Below, one piece after another: positions 1 to 11,825 of a stretch of DNA of 64,000 nucleotides. Position 1 is the first letter of the stretch; every line of letters begins with the position of its first letter. Source of the stretch: Sipunculus nudus. Lineage: Eukaryota; Annelida; Sipuncula; Golfingiida; Sipunculidae. Location: positions 70,162,926-70,226,925 of the forward strand of contig CM049309.1 of NCBI GenBank assembly GCA_026874595.1, written 5' to 3'. The position numbers were made by a program, and so were the translations under genes. The notes beneath the pieces were generated by a model. It saw only the letters and a list, made by a program, of their open reading frames with translations, ran no database searches and was not told the origin of the DNA.

Positions 1-1340
1 CAAAAGTAGCTCACCAATGTTTGATGTTTATTTTAAGCGCACATTAACAGCGTGTTTCCCTTGTATAGGAGAGCCATTAAACAGCAAAATATGACTATTA
101 CACCATTTACACCCTTCCTGTATGAAAAATAACTCCACAATGGCACTCAAAACACAACACGTGGTGCGGAATAATTCTGTTATTAAATACCATAGAGAGA
201 GTAAAATAAAACTCATTTATTATGCGACACATCTCAGGTAATGCAAAGGCAGCTGTGTCAGTAAATCTGGTATTCCGGGTAAAAATCCAGACTCCTATGT
301 GTACTATGGCAGCCATGAGTTTTATTGCCAGCATGGTTGACCATAAACTGCTGCTCAGTTGTAGTATTTGTTTCCCCGAAGTAATATGGATGTGGTGGAA
401 TCTGACTTAGACAAAAAAAATTAACAGATGGTCCCTGGTGACACAGCTGACTTGGTCTCTGGTAATCTGGGCAATTCCTTCAAACATGAAAGATTCATGC
501 TTTAATTTTAATTTATCTTGGATCCCTGCAAAGACCAATCTGCTTAAGTTTTTTCCTGATTCCCCAGGGTTAGAAATGACTGCTCACATGGAACTTCAAG
601 GGACCATTCATTATACAAGTCACAGTATGAAAAACATCTGAGCAGTCTCCCTTTTTAAGCTCATCACATCACTACAAATGGCCCAAGGGTCATGAGATTC
701 ATCTGAAGAGAGCAAATGTGGCCACCTGGAAAACATCCTGCAGTGATTGACCTGATATTATTTTTTCAAAACATTTTGCCAAAACATGTTTTTGAAACAG
801 CATGGTAATTTTTTTTAATGTTTATCAGGTATTGATTACTTCCAAGCAAACGCGATAGTTTCACACATTGGCTCAGTGAGTAAGAACCCACTGTTTGATA
901 AAATGCATGACTAATAAAGGAATATCTAAATGACAAAAAATCAGCAATGAAAGGCGTGGCTTAGCTCCGATTGGAGTACTAATAATAAGCCAACATATTT
1001 TAGCCTTATTTAGATGATAAAATTATAAAATGAAGAAAATAACTAAGCATACAGGTGCAAAAATTATGTCAAGTAACCTAATTTAAGAAAATTGAGAACA
1101 CTGACTAGAAAGCAATAAACAATGTCTCTGAACCCTGAATATCTAATAAAATAGATCTAAATCCATCTACAAATTCAAACCATTCCCTTTAGCAAAACAG
1201 GATCATGTATAGTCATAATGCTAAAAATATCTGTTCAATTTTGTTTGCAGAAAATTCTGAAAAAAAGATTAAAAGTTATTAAACAAATGTGAGAGGGAAC
1301 AGACACATCTGAAATCTAATGATAAATGTAATACAGATGA
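1..1340. other. AT-rich stretch, no gene seen
   Basis: No ORF here has protein-like composition, and no tandem or inverted repeat stands out. A somewhat GC-richer, low-repeat island lies at about 220-340. It is open in both strands for 60-75 codons, but neither translation looks like a protein family I know. It could be a regulatory island; this is composition only. Confidence 0.5.
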
Positions 1341-1356
1341 GCTCCCACATATCTGA

Positions 1357-1620
1357 CATGCCATGTGGAGGACACAATAGATTTTAGGAACCTGGTCTCA
1401 ATGCATCCTAGAAGTCTGACAAAAGTTGAAAAGGAATTAAGCTTAAGAGTTCAGCTGTCAGAACTATAAAATAGTCTTGACACGTTCCACCAGGTCAGCT
1501 AAGTAACAACTGAGAGAGACACAATGATATACATTTGCAGCAACCACTGTAGCCAGTAGAGTGTGTTCCTGTGTTACCTGAGGCAAGTCACTAATAAGGA
1601 AGAAGTCTGTGATATACCTG
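1357..1620. repeat. Diverged local duplication, copy 1
   Basis: This segment aligns by eye with 2,131-2,390 at an offset of about 774 bp. Shared landmarks, in the same order, are a GACATGCCATG-like start, AATAGATTTTA, AAAAGTTGA, CAGCTGTCAG followed by TATAAAA or TATAAAAT and then AGTCTTG, GAGAGACA or GAAAGACA, and TGTTCCTGT. Many substitutions and small indels separate the copies, so the duplication is old. No coding frame is conserved. It could be two copies of a dispersed element rather than a tandem duplication. Confidence 0.65.
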
Positions 1621-1779
1621 AGGTACTTAATTCCTCAACCAGTCATCAGCACCAGTGGCTATTCATTTTACTAAATCCAAGATAAATGTACAAGTAGAAT
1701 ATATAACAAGATCTACAGAAACATTAAATTCCTTTTCTTGACCTAAGTTCTTTAACACCATGGAAACCCAGCAATCACT

Positions 1780-2060
1780 ATCTGAGATATTAAAACCCAT
1801 TAGTAAAGTAATATCTGAGGTATAAATAACTTTACTCTGAATAACTACTTGAGAAAAAAATTTTAATTACTTGTACAATTTGAGACATCACTATGCTATC
1901 AATATAACTATTTCAGATATCATTGTAATTAGCAACATATCTGAAATATCAATTGAACTATTAATGACTATTTGAGATAACAAGCACTATCAATAACTGT
2001 GATATCAATAACTAAATATTTTAATAACTATTTTGATGTCAATATTTATCAATAAATTTT
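1780..2060. repeat. Degenerate AT-rich tandem repeat
   Basis: Short phrases such as TATCAATAACTA, TTTGAGATA and ATATCTGA recur irregularly, giving a low-complexity, decayed tandem field. It lies between the two copies of the local duplication. Confidence 0.5.
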
Positions 2061-2130
2061 GCAAAACATGTAACTTTTGAGGGTTGGCACCAGAGACAGT
2101 GATCTAGCATTGTGATTTATCAACTTTAAT

Positions 2131-2390
2131 CCAGCATGCCATGAGTGAACTTAATAGATTTTATGGTTCAGAAACGATGGTCAGGTCATCCCGCTGCCAA
2201 AAGTTGATGAGGAAGCTAGGGAGCTCAGCTGTCAGGAATATAAAACAGTCTTGTTCGTTTCTAGGCAGGAGTAACCACTGAGAAAGACAGGCGGATCATT
2301 ATATATGAGCAGCAGCCTCAGTAGCCGGAATGTTCCTGTATCACCCTAGGTCAGCTGGTAATAATCTAGGAGCCTTGAAAACATGATATA
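2131..2390. repeat. Diverged local duplication, copy 2
   Basis: Counterpart of 1,357-1,620. It carries the same landmarks, with CAGCTGTCAGGAATATAAAA at 2,226-2,245 as the best preserved block. The TATAAAA is present in both copies, so each could carry a TATA-type promoter of an old mobile element; no downstream ORF supports that. Outside the two copies the similarity fades. Confidence 0.65.
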
Positions 2391-3181
2391 AAGTGATGAC
2401 AGAATGTCAGTACTCTGTGTCTGGCGCCAAAAGGATACAAACCTTCATCTGATGGGTGCTGACCCACTGAATAGGTCCTTATTAATAAGGGAAGATTTGA
2501 GATGAAGAAAAACATGATTTGCTGACCCGTCACTGCTGGACCTGAAGAACAATGTATCTTACCAAGCTTAATACAAACTAACAACCTTTTCATCATTTAC
2601 ATTCAGTCCAGGCATAAATACCAATTACAGAAAGCTTTATAGATTCTTACAGGTCAGAAGAACCAATTACTCTTATAGATGGAACTTCTTTATCTAAATC
2701 AGAAATATGTGTTTGTTTGTTTTATCGGCTAACAAAAAAATAGGGAGATGATGTAAGTTTAGGTTTAAAATATAAAATAACTCCATAAAGTACCTCTTAA
2801 GATTAAAAGGAATAATTCCTGATTTTTCAACTGGTCTACTCCAATACTAAATAATCTCAACACTGGCTGCATTCAGATATCTGACTGCATTGGCTATTTC
2901 TCCTTGTGCATAGATGGTTAAATGTTACCTAGATTTTAGTGACTGCATGGAACCTGGAACAGATTCAGTCATAAAAAAATACTTCATTTTGGTTTATAGA
3001 TATTTAAACTAATCAGACAAATGTTTATATATGATTATGTCTAGGATTTCAATAAATATCTGAAAATTTCTTAAACCCTTCATATTGCAATATTCCTAAG
3101 ATAAATCTAGCTTTCAAAGTAATATATATCTGATAATCAAATAAGAAATTGTTGAGAATTTAGAACTGTGACATATATATA
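2391..3181. other. AT-rich stretch, no gene seen
   Basis: A 76-codon open frame on the minus strand (2,366-2,596) has no recognisable domain and no splice or start context that I trust. I see nothing else here. Confidence 0.5.
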
Positions 3182-3837
3182 TGTCGAGGGAAGAATGAGA
3201 ATCTGAGAAGATCCAGAATCTTCCTGGTAAAAAATGTGAATTCTCATTCTTCCTGGAAAAAAAATGAGAATTCCAGTCTGTCCCAGGAAAATTGAGAATT
3301 CTCATTTTTCCTGGGAGAAACTGGAATCCAGTTTTGAAATTTAAACCTGGGAAAAAATGAGAATTCTCATTTATCCCAGGAAAAACAGACACCATTTATG
3401 GAAACTTTTAACTCTTATTTTCAATTTTTTTTGGTTTTCTTTTCTTTTTTTCAGAAAGAAACTTTGATTTCATTTCTTTCACATTAACTCTGAACTGTTC
3501 AAGTAGTTTACAGAATATACATATTCATTCCCATGAAATGACTTAATATGTGAATATAATATGATGCTTACAATTTCAAGTTGAGATAAGTGATATATAT
3601 GTATAACAAGTTTCTTCTTTTTTTGTATTATTACTATAATAATAGCTACAACAAATTCTTGATAATAAATTGTCAGAAAATATTTAGCAGGAAAAAATGA
3701 GAAGTCCCATTCTTCCCGGGGAAAACCTGAATTCTCAATTGTCTTGGGAAAAATGAGTATTCTCTTTTTTCCTGGGAAGAATGAATCTTCCCGGGAAGAT
3801 TCTGGATCTTCCCTGATTCTCTTTCTTTCCTCAACAT
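3182..3837. mobile_element. Non-autonomous TIR element (MITE-like), short copy
   Basis: The left end (3,186-3,224) and the reverse complement of the right end (3,794-3,832) match over about 39 bp: GAGGGAAGAATGAGAATC against GAGGAAAGAAAGAGAATC, then GAAGATCCAGAATCTTCC in both. The match probably extends 4 bp outward (ATGTCGAGG against ATGTTGAGG). Inside each TIR is an imperfect palindrome centred on GATCCAGAATC. Just inside both ends are several copies of a GAATTCTCATTTTTCC-type phrase in alternating orientation, around an AT-rich core (about 3,400-3,690). No transposase is present and no clear target-site duplication was found. A larger relative lies at 50,459-52,643. The superfamily is undecided. 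Confidence 0.8.
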
Positions 3838-5997
3838 TTATATCTAACAAACATTGACTGTTTCTTTATCAGCAACTCACAAAGAATCTCAGATGATCTC
3901 TTGATAATGGGAGGCAAAAGAACTTTATATGGCTATGAGAGTCCATGGTAATTTAAAGCATACATATGGGATAATTATTAAACATGAGAATAAATTATAA
4001 TTACTGGTTTCTCAGCACAGAATCATTTCTTGGTAAAATATCTCTGTGATAACTCTAGTCTTGATAGGGTCAAAGTTTTATGTTTTCTTGTTCAAATTGA
4101 CACTCAAGGTTATTTTTCAATCTGAGGCAGAAGCCACGTTTCCTGGACATACTACTTCTGTTCAAACAAATGACTGCACACCTTGCACAAAAGAAACCAC
4201 ATGGTAACATTTTGATGGCTCCCTGGACTTGATGTAACTATGGTAGTGAATGTTTTTTAATCTATATTTTATGGTAATTAAATTTTCAGATTTGCTGTCT
4301 GACTTTAATTTTCATTTTCCTGGCTCAAACCATAAAAAAAATTAAAGACATCTTGCAGTGCTCATGATACTCCATATTTGTGGGCTTGACATATTACATC
4401 GATTAAACATATTTTATTTTAATCTAAGGGGTGAGTGAACATAAAGAAAACATGTAAAACGAAAATATCATTCATTATGTGACTCACAAAATGTTTAGTG
4501 CTTATTTACTTTCAGTACATTGTATTAGTTTTACTATAGTATGTATATAATATATAATATACAGTCAAAGTAAATAATTATAGATGTACACATGAGCAGT
4601 AAATATACCAAGAGATATAAAATAATCAATAATTCATTTTCAAAGATGAAAGAACCTGTCCTATTTTGACCTCAATTGCACTAACAACCAATAGAGAATG
4701 TTCTGGTCCTTCAAAAAGTATATAGTTCACATTATTCCTTAAATTATGGTGTTATCAGAAAAATATATGACATGACTCCTTGTGAATATTAGTGAGTTTT
4801 AATACACATGGCTACTGATAATCTAAACTTTTTATCTGACATGAGCCTGATTTTTTTGGGACCAATTTAACATTTCATATTTGAGCCTTGGTGGTGACTT
4901 GGAGTTGAGCCTTGCATTAAGTCTAAATGACTATTCAAACACGCCTCATTGTTACACCTCTATGTTTATAAATTTTTCAGAGAGCTAATACTTTTATTTC
5001 CAATGCACATATCTGAGCACACATGCCCACAACTGATTTTTAAAAATAGGCGCAGTAACTTGCACCAAATGCAGGAAAACCACATTGTGTTGAGCTGGCT
5101 TAAACTGAATAACCCACTCTACTGAAGTCGCTTCATAGTTCATTTTTAATTCATTACCATATAATACCTGTTGTGTCGATCCTGATATACGTCAAGGTGA
5201 CCATGGTGATCTTGATGCATGTGGTAATATAGAACAATGTTGACTGCATGGTCTTCAAGCAGGATTTTACTCTACTTTGAAAGTCCCAACTAAGTGAAAG
5301 CAAACATCTGCATTGAAGTTATGAAGGTGAACAAAACGCAATTATCATTGTAAAACTAACCTCCCTCAGCTGATATTGTTATTACTTTTTTTATACAATT
5401 CACTCAATCACGATCTATAAATCTGTTTCTTTCTACTGCTCAACAGTGTTTTAAAACTCTCTACTTTGTCACCTGTTCTGTTACACCTGATCATGCATAT
5501 GGACAATTAAGTGTTATGGATGAGAAAATAATTAAGAACATCTCTCTGTGGTAATTCCCATGTCATGCAAGTCATGGGGGAGATGAGCCCTGCATAATCC
5601 TACAGCAAACTTTTTCCTGTTCCATCGTTTTAAGTCTTCTTATGATATCCGTAACTTCGGGCAATTTAAGCGAAAAGAGCAACGGATGTGGCAACAGTAA
5701 TGAAAAGGTACTCCATCAATTGATGCTAGTAACGTACAAGACAATTCTGACATTTCAAAGCCTCATGATCAATCATTTTAACAGGATGCTTCAAGGTGCG
5801 CCCGAAATTTAACTCCAGCTGACTGGTCTGAGGATTCCACAGAGCTCCACACTGGTCGGAGATAGATTAATTGATACTGAAGGGTACCCTCTGTTTAACT
5901 TGTAGAGTTCTGATTGATTGGTCATCGGGGATAAATCTGTCTGCTGGATATTTGAGACTCATCTAGGAACAACTAGTTAAATAACCCATTATTTTTA
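3838..5997. other. AT-rich stretch, no gene seen
   Basis: I see no ORF with protein-like composition, no tandem array and no TIR pair. A run of TATAATATATAATATA occurs near 4,545-4,562. Confidence 0.5.
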
Positions 5998-6206
5998 GCT
6001 ACACACAGAACCCCCGATAAAATTTGCAAATCTCGATTTCGAGCATGATGCTGGTGTAGTGTATAAGGGTGTAGGATACTCTAGTACCTGCAGAGAACCA
6101 CTGACCATGGAAGGGCCAGGACAACCCACTCTCCTGGCAGTGCCGAGGATCAAACCTAGATCGCCAGAGGAGAGTACCAAACCTTTTACCCTTCAACTGT
6201 CAAGGC
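5998..6206 (-). mobile_element. tRNA-derived SINE
   Basis: Read on the minus strand, this begins with a tRNA-like head. A box-A-like AGTTGAAGGGT (about 6,187-6,198) is followed about 30 nt later by a B box GGTTTGATCC (6,147-6,156), the spacing of an internal RNA polymerase III promoter. Below it lies a body with TTCTCTGCAGGTACTAGAG (about 6,076-6,094), resembling the TTTCTCCGGGTACTCCGG core that I recall from SINEs of marine invertebrates. The head-body order and the roughly 210-bp length fit a SINE. It encodes no protein; small open frames over it on both strands are incidental. The 3' end is set approximately at the TTCTGTGTG motif. Confidence 0.7.
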
Positions 6207-6229
6207 TGACACATCCTTTTATTTTCACA

Positions 6230-7560
6230 ATTGATAAGAAAAGTTTAACCATAGGTCTAAACAGTGGTAATATGGATATGGTTTTACCAATGGGTATGGA
6301 ACAGGTAAACCAGAAAATAGTAATACAGCTGAACCAGTCTGAAAGACCACCTATCTGATAAGTCCAACTGTCTATTACCTGTAAGACCATACATGAGTGA
6401 ACAAAAACCATTCACATTGGTTATATGTGACCTGTCTAATAAGACCACCTGTCTATTTAGACCATTTAAATGAACTCAACTCATTCATATTGGTTAGATG
6501 TGACCTGTGACCTGTGAGAATGACTACAGGTGGTCCTATTCACTGTATAATGGTTGAGAGGTCCATACATAATTATACACAAATCTAAATAGTGTGGGAA
6601 TGGCTTAGAGGTCTACAGACCTCACAGCTGGTAAAATGCTGAAAGGTCAGAATGGCAACAGACCAGGTTAAAGTCCAACAGTATGGCAATGGAATAACTT
6701 AACACATGAGACACTAAAAATGCAACGGCTCAGGATTCCAAACATTTGAAAATGTAACGAATTGGAGGTCCATCCAGTGATAATGGAAGAATAAATTTCC
6801 ATAAACCAAAGGCAAGAAGGACAGCTACTGGTTCCACAAAGAAATGAAATATAACAGCTCTAGAGGTTAATACATTTATATCATTTCACACAATAATAAC
6901 AGAACAGATCAGAGATCCACTGAAAGATAATGAAACAGTTTGGTCTACCCGATGGTGGTAGAACAGATTATAGAGGTCCAACAGACCCTCTAGTTCATAC
7001 ATTGGTATTGAAACAGGTCAGATGTCTATAAGTTATTAATGGAACAGATTAGAGACCCACTTAGTGGAAACAGAATTAACAAGTGTCAATAGATTAGAGA
7101 TTCTTATAGTGTGATCACATGGAGTAGATTAGAGGTTCACATATTTGTCATACAGGTAACAGAGTAGATTAGAGGTTCACACAATCATAATATCACAGAG
7201 TAACAGTTCATAGAAAGGTAATGGAACAGGAAAGATGTTTGAATAGTGGTAATAGGCCATATAAGAGGTCTACAGAGTGGTAAATGAATTTACAGGACTT
7301 TATAGGTTAGAGACTTTTATAGTGTCATGGAACAGATTATAGGTCTACAAAGTGATATATAATAGAAATAGAATATCAGAAAAACTCAGCTGTCCATACA
7401 GTGTGATAATTGAACAAGATTTGGTGGATATAAGCTTTTTGTTTCTCCTACTACTAGTAATGGTACAGTTAACAGCTTCATGCAGTGTTAATGAAACACA
7501 ATGCAGCAGCTGACAGGGGTATACAAGTAGGTAATAATTAGGGGTTCCCATAACAGTGAT
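6230..7560. repeat. Degenerate tandem-repeat field
   Basis: A phrase of the form TGGTAATGGAACAGATTAGAG followed by GTCTACA or GTTCACA recurs about 20 times with irregular spacing of about 30-60 bp. Clear instances are near 6,900-7,010, 7,040-7,190 and 7,225-7,350. Divergence between units is high, so this is an old minisatellite. It starts next to the SINE above. No reading frame is kept open through it. Confidence 0.65.
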
Positions 7561-8435
7561 ACATCAAATAATTAGCTAGATTCAGCCTACATTACAGGTA
7601 AAATCTATATAAAATCCCCATGATACACCTGAGAATTTGAATACAGGTAATCTGTTTTAACTCTGATGGTACAGTACTATCTTTTAACGAAAGGGTTTGC
7701 ACAATCTGATGAATGATGAAGAAAGAAACTGAATGATAAGAATGATCAGTTTTATAAAGCTTCTCGAATATGTTTTCTGTAAGTTCCAAGAATAACCTAG
7801 AAGCGACAAACTGTTGCTTATATTACAGAGTGACTCTCTGAGGAAACAGTTTATATAAAGTTAACATTGCAGGGCCTACAGGGTTTACATACAGACAGAA
7901 AAGCCAAGCTCTTACAATAATAGCCTTACCCATATAACAACAGTATATATAATACATACACATAAACATCTACCCTTAATTTGCATATCTTTATTTGCTT
8001 TCCATCGTTCTGGATATTATTAAATATATATATGTTCACTTTGCTGGTATATATTCATTTGCAATTTATTACTGTTAAGCTAAGTATAATATAGTATAAA
8101 CTTATATAATATTCTGATTCAGAGAAAAATAGCATACAGAGGATATTTTTAAATACAATAACATATAATCAGATATGAGACTTGACTGATCCAAATTATA
8201 CTGTTGCATCAATGACCAATACCTGTAAAACTTATAAGATATTTTTGTATAAGGTTCCTAATATTCATCACCTGGACCCTACCCTTCCAAAATTTTGTAA
8301 ACTTTTTGTATTTGTCAATAATATGAGTGCAGACAATTTAAGTGGTCAATTTAAGATAAATATAAAGCTTCATGTTTATTCCATAACTTGGTTTCAGGTC
8401 AAATTTCTGTGCTGATATGTTGCCCTCAGAGCAAA
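7561..8435. other. AT-rich stretch, no gene seen
   Basis: Open frames of 65 codons (minus, 7,592-7,789) and 77 codons (plus, 8,182-8,415) show no domain, no start context and AT-driven composition. I do not call them genes. Confidence 0.5.
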
Positions 8436-8570
8436 TGTTATTACAACCTTGGCTTGGGACTTAGCAATCTCAGTGGCATCAAAATTTATGCATTGGCTCC
8501 CAATCAAATGAATACAAGAGCAGTATTCTATTAAACCACCCATCCTCTAAATGCATGGTGGTTTAATACC
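8436..8570 (-). mobile_element. Possible decayed tRNA-derived SINE
   Basis: On the minus strand a stretch reads like a worn tRNA: GGTGGTTTAATAG in the place of box A (about 8,528-8,540), then CTGCTCTTG in the anticodon region and GATTGGGAGCC (about 8,489-8,499) in the place of box B. Just outside is an 11-bp perfect inverted repeat, ATTAAACCACC (8,530-8,540) with GGTGGTTTAAT (8,557-8,567). Both boxes deviate from consensus, so this is tentative. Confidence 0.3.
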
Positions 8571-10560
8571 CCCCAAGTGTAAGAACCCAACCATGATTTC
8601 TGAATCAGTAGTGAACAATATTACCAACCAAATAGATATAACAGATATAACTGTGATTAAGAATGGGAGCTACAGGCAAACTGACCAGATACTGTATAAT
8701 ACTTAGCTATAATCATACTGGAAATCCATATATGGATTTATAAACCAGTAAACATGTTCATATATATGCATATGTGTTTTTTTTAATATGTGTATATATA
8801 ATATATAAGTGATACTTTCCAATTATGGACACTGCCAGGATTTTGATTTTGTCCATAATAGAAAATAACCTTTATTAGGGAGGTTATGTAAACCTCCCCA
8901 TGTATTATTTCATGGGACAGCTTCGAGGAGCCACAGGAGAATATTGTCTGTTATATAAAGGTATTCCAAAACGGAGTTTCCATGTTTACAGATTTTCAAA
9001 ACATCCTAAGTAATACATTATTAGGCTGGACATAGTAACAACTAATCTATATTTATCTCAAATTAACAGCTTAGTAGTTAGACTATTTTACAGGTCCCAG
9101 GCATCACTGTAATAGCCAGGTTTTACTGCAAATATGAGCATGAACATTAACACAGACTATAAGAGTCTCTGCTAGACATCTATATTACAGCTGATGGTGG
9201 TGTCACCCACCTGTTGTCACACAATGCCCCTGTAGGAAAGAACCTGTATTTGGTCTTTTATTGTTTAAAAAGATGCAAAGTGTGTCCCAAGGGGCTCATT
9301 AAAAACTCCATTATTTTCAATAATTCCTGACGAATTTGACATTATAATGTGAAGGATCTATACCAGCGCCACCTGTCAGAAGCTCTGCCAGTGTATCAAG
9401 CTTGGCCTGTTAAAACCCCTGCTGGGCTTGACTTCAGGGAGGGGGGGGGCTTCGAAAGCCTGTCCTAAGAGAAGTCATACACACCTGTCCCGACTCAAAA
9501 GTGGGTAATATGCTATATAGTATATCTCAGGTCCTCCATGTCGTTTTAGGGCCAAAAAAAGTGTAAAGACCTTACTTCCACCATGGTGATTATCTCCTCT
9601 CACAACTGAAAATCCATATATCCCACACTTAGGTTTTAAAGTAAGGTCTTACATACAGACTGACAGACATTAAAGGCAGACAGGAACAGTGCTGCTCCTG
9701 CTATTACAGGGACTGTCCCTGAACATTAGCCCAGCATAAAGTGCTGTTCTGGCACCTTATAGCAGCATCCCACCCTGTCTGTCTGCCCATCAGCCTCATT
9801 TAGCAGACCTACTATCTTCAAGGAGCTTCCTCTCATGAGGAGAAAATGCATTTCCTGGTGCTCTGCTTCAAACTACAGACAGGAGAAGGTCAAGGGGTAG
9901 AGGTAGTACTCACAAGCAAAGAGGTTAAAATAAATATACACTGAAGGATAAATTTATAAAAATTTTTGAGGTTTTTTTAAAGTATATTTTCAAACTTGGC
10001 GCTGGTCTGAAATCAATTAATAAACTGATAATAAACTGTACATGCTCTGTGATAATCCTACCTTTCTATTCAAGCTTGTGGCAGCAGGAGCAGAATAGAT
10101 AGGGAGGTAGAGGGCTCATACCCATCTATATGTAAACATGTAAGCAGAGTCTGGAGGGCCAGTAGACTGTATATACATAACTTGATCTCTCACGCAGAAG
10201 TATAGGGAGAAAAATGGCACCAGACACAAAATCTGGGTGCTGATTTTTTGGTACTAAGGTGCATATTATTATATATCCCCAAATTTGTTTTCCAAAACAG
10301 AAGGTGCATGCCCCCTGACCCCTCTTAATCCACCTCTTCTTCATCATTATAAATATCTGCTCTAAATATCTATATTTGGAATAATACAATATGAGAGAAT
10401 GTTAATAAAATGAACTGATAAAAAATACAAGCACTATGCTTGCTTTTATTTAAGCCTATCCTAGGGAATCCATAAATTAGATTTTGTTCTCAACAACTTT
10501 TTTGCAGTAAACACACTTATCAGTGGCAGAAATATTTCTTACAATCACTTTCTAGATTCC
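8571..10560. other. Non-coding stretch with small inverted repeats
   Basis: No gene is seen. It contains the hairpin pair at 8,822-8,898, a G-rich run at about 9,437-9,450, and a perfect 12-bp inverted repeat AAGACCTTACTT (9,566-9,577) with AAGTAAGGTCTT (9,639-9,650). The 9,180-9,900 part is GC-richer than its surroundings and free of tandem repeats. Confidence 0.5.
8822..8898. repeat. Two adjacent inverted repeats
   Basis: ATTATGGAC (8,822-8,830) pairs with GTCCATAAT (8,851-8,859) across a 20-nt loop. About 20 nt further on, GGGAGGTT (8,878-8,885) pairs with AACCTCCC (8,891-8,898) across 5 nt. There is no coding context. The role is unknown and chance is possible. Confidence 0.45.
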
Positions 10561-10619
10561 TTCTAGGCCACATCTGTGACACAGGAACTCCATATAAAAC
10601 TGATAAGATGCATGCATTC

Positions 10620-10900
10620 TATAATCTCTCTATGACACAGGTGAGATTCCTTTTAGGATCTACCAATGACAGAGGTGAGATTCCTTTATAATCTACTTAT
10701 GACACAGTTGAGATTTGTTTTAGAAAATACCTGTGACACAGGTAAGATTCCTTTTTGATCTTTCAATGACACAGGTGAAAATTGATTCTACCTATAGTAT
10801 AACACAGGTAGGATTTATTTTAACATCTCTCTGTAACACAGGTGAGATTCCTTTGATGATCTACTTATGACACAGGTGAGACCCATTACACTATTGAGAA
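10620..10900. repeat. 34-bp degenerate tandem repeat with donor-like core
   Basis: Eight units recur at 33-35 bp, each with a TGACACAGGTGAGATTCC-like core (near 10,634, 10,668, 10,701, 10,735, 10,768, 10,801, 10,835 and 10,869) followed by a GATCTAC-like phrase. Most cores contain CAG followed by GTGAGA or GTAAGA, close to a splice-donor consensus on the plus strand. Units differ at many positions. Confidence 0.7.
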
Positions 10901-11825
10901 TCCTATAATTTACTGTCAGTGACACCTGTGTGATTCCCTTTAAGACCTAAAAGTTTCACGTAGTATATTTGTGTTTAGATCTAAATGTGACATAATTTTG
11001 CTGTCTACCTGCAACAACTGTCTCATTCAATTCAGTTCTAACCTTTCTGATAGATTTTATGTATACTTCTGACAAAATGTATTTGACCAAAATCTTAATT
11101 CATTTTGCTCAAATTTATTTAATTGTTATCCATTTTTATCATTCATTAAATTACACAAGTATTTTGTGAAAACTTTAACAAGTTGCATTATTGCTTTTTA
11201 TATTGGCCCAGTTATTTTTACTTTATACATAAACAACAGACAGTGTATGTGTCTGTTATTATAAATGATTTTTTTCCCACCTGTGATATGCATAACATCC
11301 TGCCAGTGACATTCAAATACAGTCTGTGTGTGACACACCTGAAAATCACTATCATCGTAGTATATATAACAGTTTCACTCCCAGTCCTACCTGGCTGTAG
11401 CATCCATTATGTTCCTGCCAGGGCAGACAACATTTATTTTCACCTCATGTAGCAAGTATATGTGACACTGACTGAGCTTGACAATGGCAAGTTCCGCTAC
11501 TTTTTCATTTACATCTAAACAGTACTGTTAACACTTATAGCCGCCACTGACAAATCAATACAAAAGCCATACATTCACCAACACAGGATGATGAGCTGAA
11601 ACCGTATAATTAGAGCCAGTGACAAGACAATATTAAAGGCCTATGGTCTTTGATTATTAAACCCCACCTATGATTTACATAAGTTTTCTCCAATTATGTA
11701 TGGATTTTCTATTCCTGTTATGTTGGCTTTAAAAACATTCTTGTTATTGTGATTCTGTTGTACAAATGAATACTTTACAAATTAAGGAGCTAGCAGTTGT
11801 GGTATCTATGGCAACATCAACATCT
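10901..11825. other. AT-rich stretch, no gene seen
   Basis: An 89-codon plus-strand frame (11,183-11,452) overlaps a 61-codon minus-strand frame. Neither resembles a known domain and the composition is that of the AT-rich background. Confidence 0.45.

Noticed and set aside
1357-2390. The two duplicated segments as LTRs of a retrotransposon
   Set aside because: The space between them is only about 500 bp, with no primer binding site, polypurine tract or gag/pol remnant.
3479-3850. 123-codon minus-strand ORF
   Set aside because: Runs through the TIR element, including its terminal repeat and AT-rich core; low-complexity translation.
9437-9450. G-quadruplex in the G-rich run
   Set aside because: It is a single G tract, not four separated runs.
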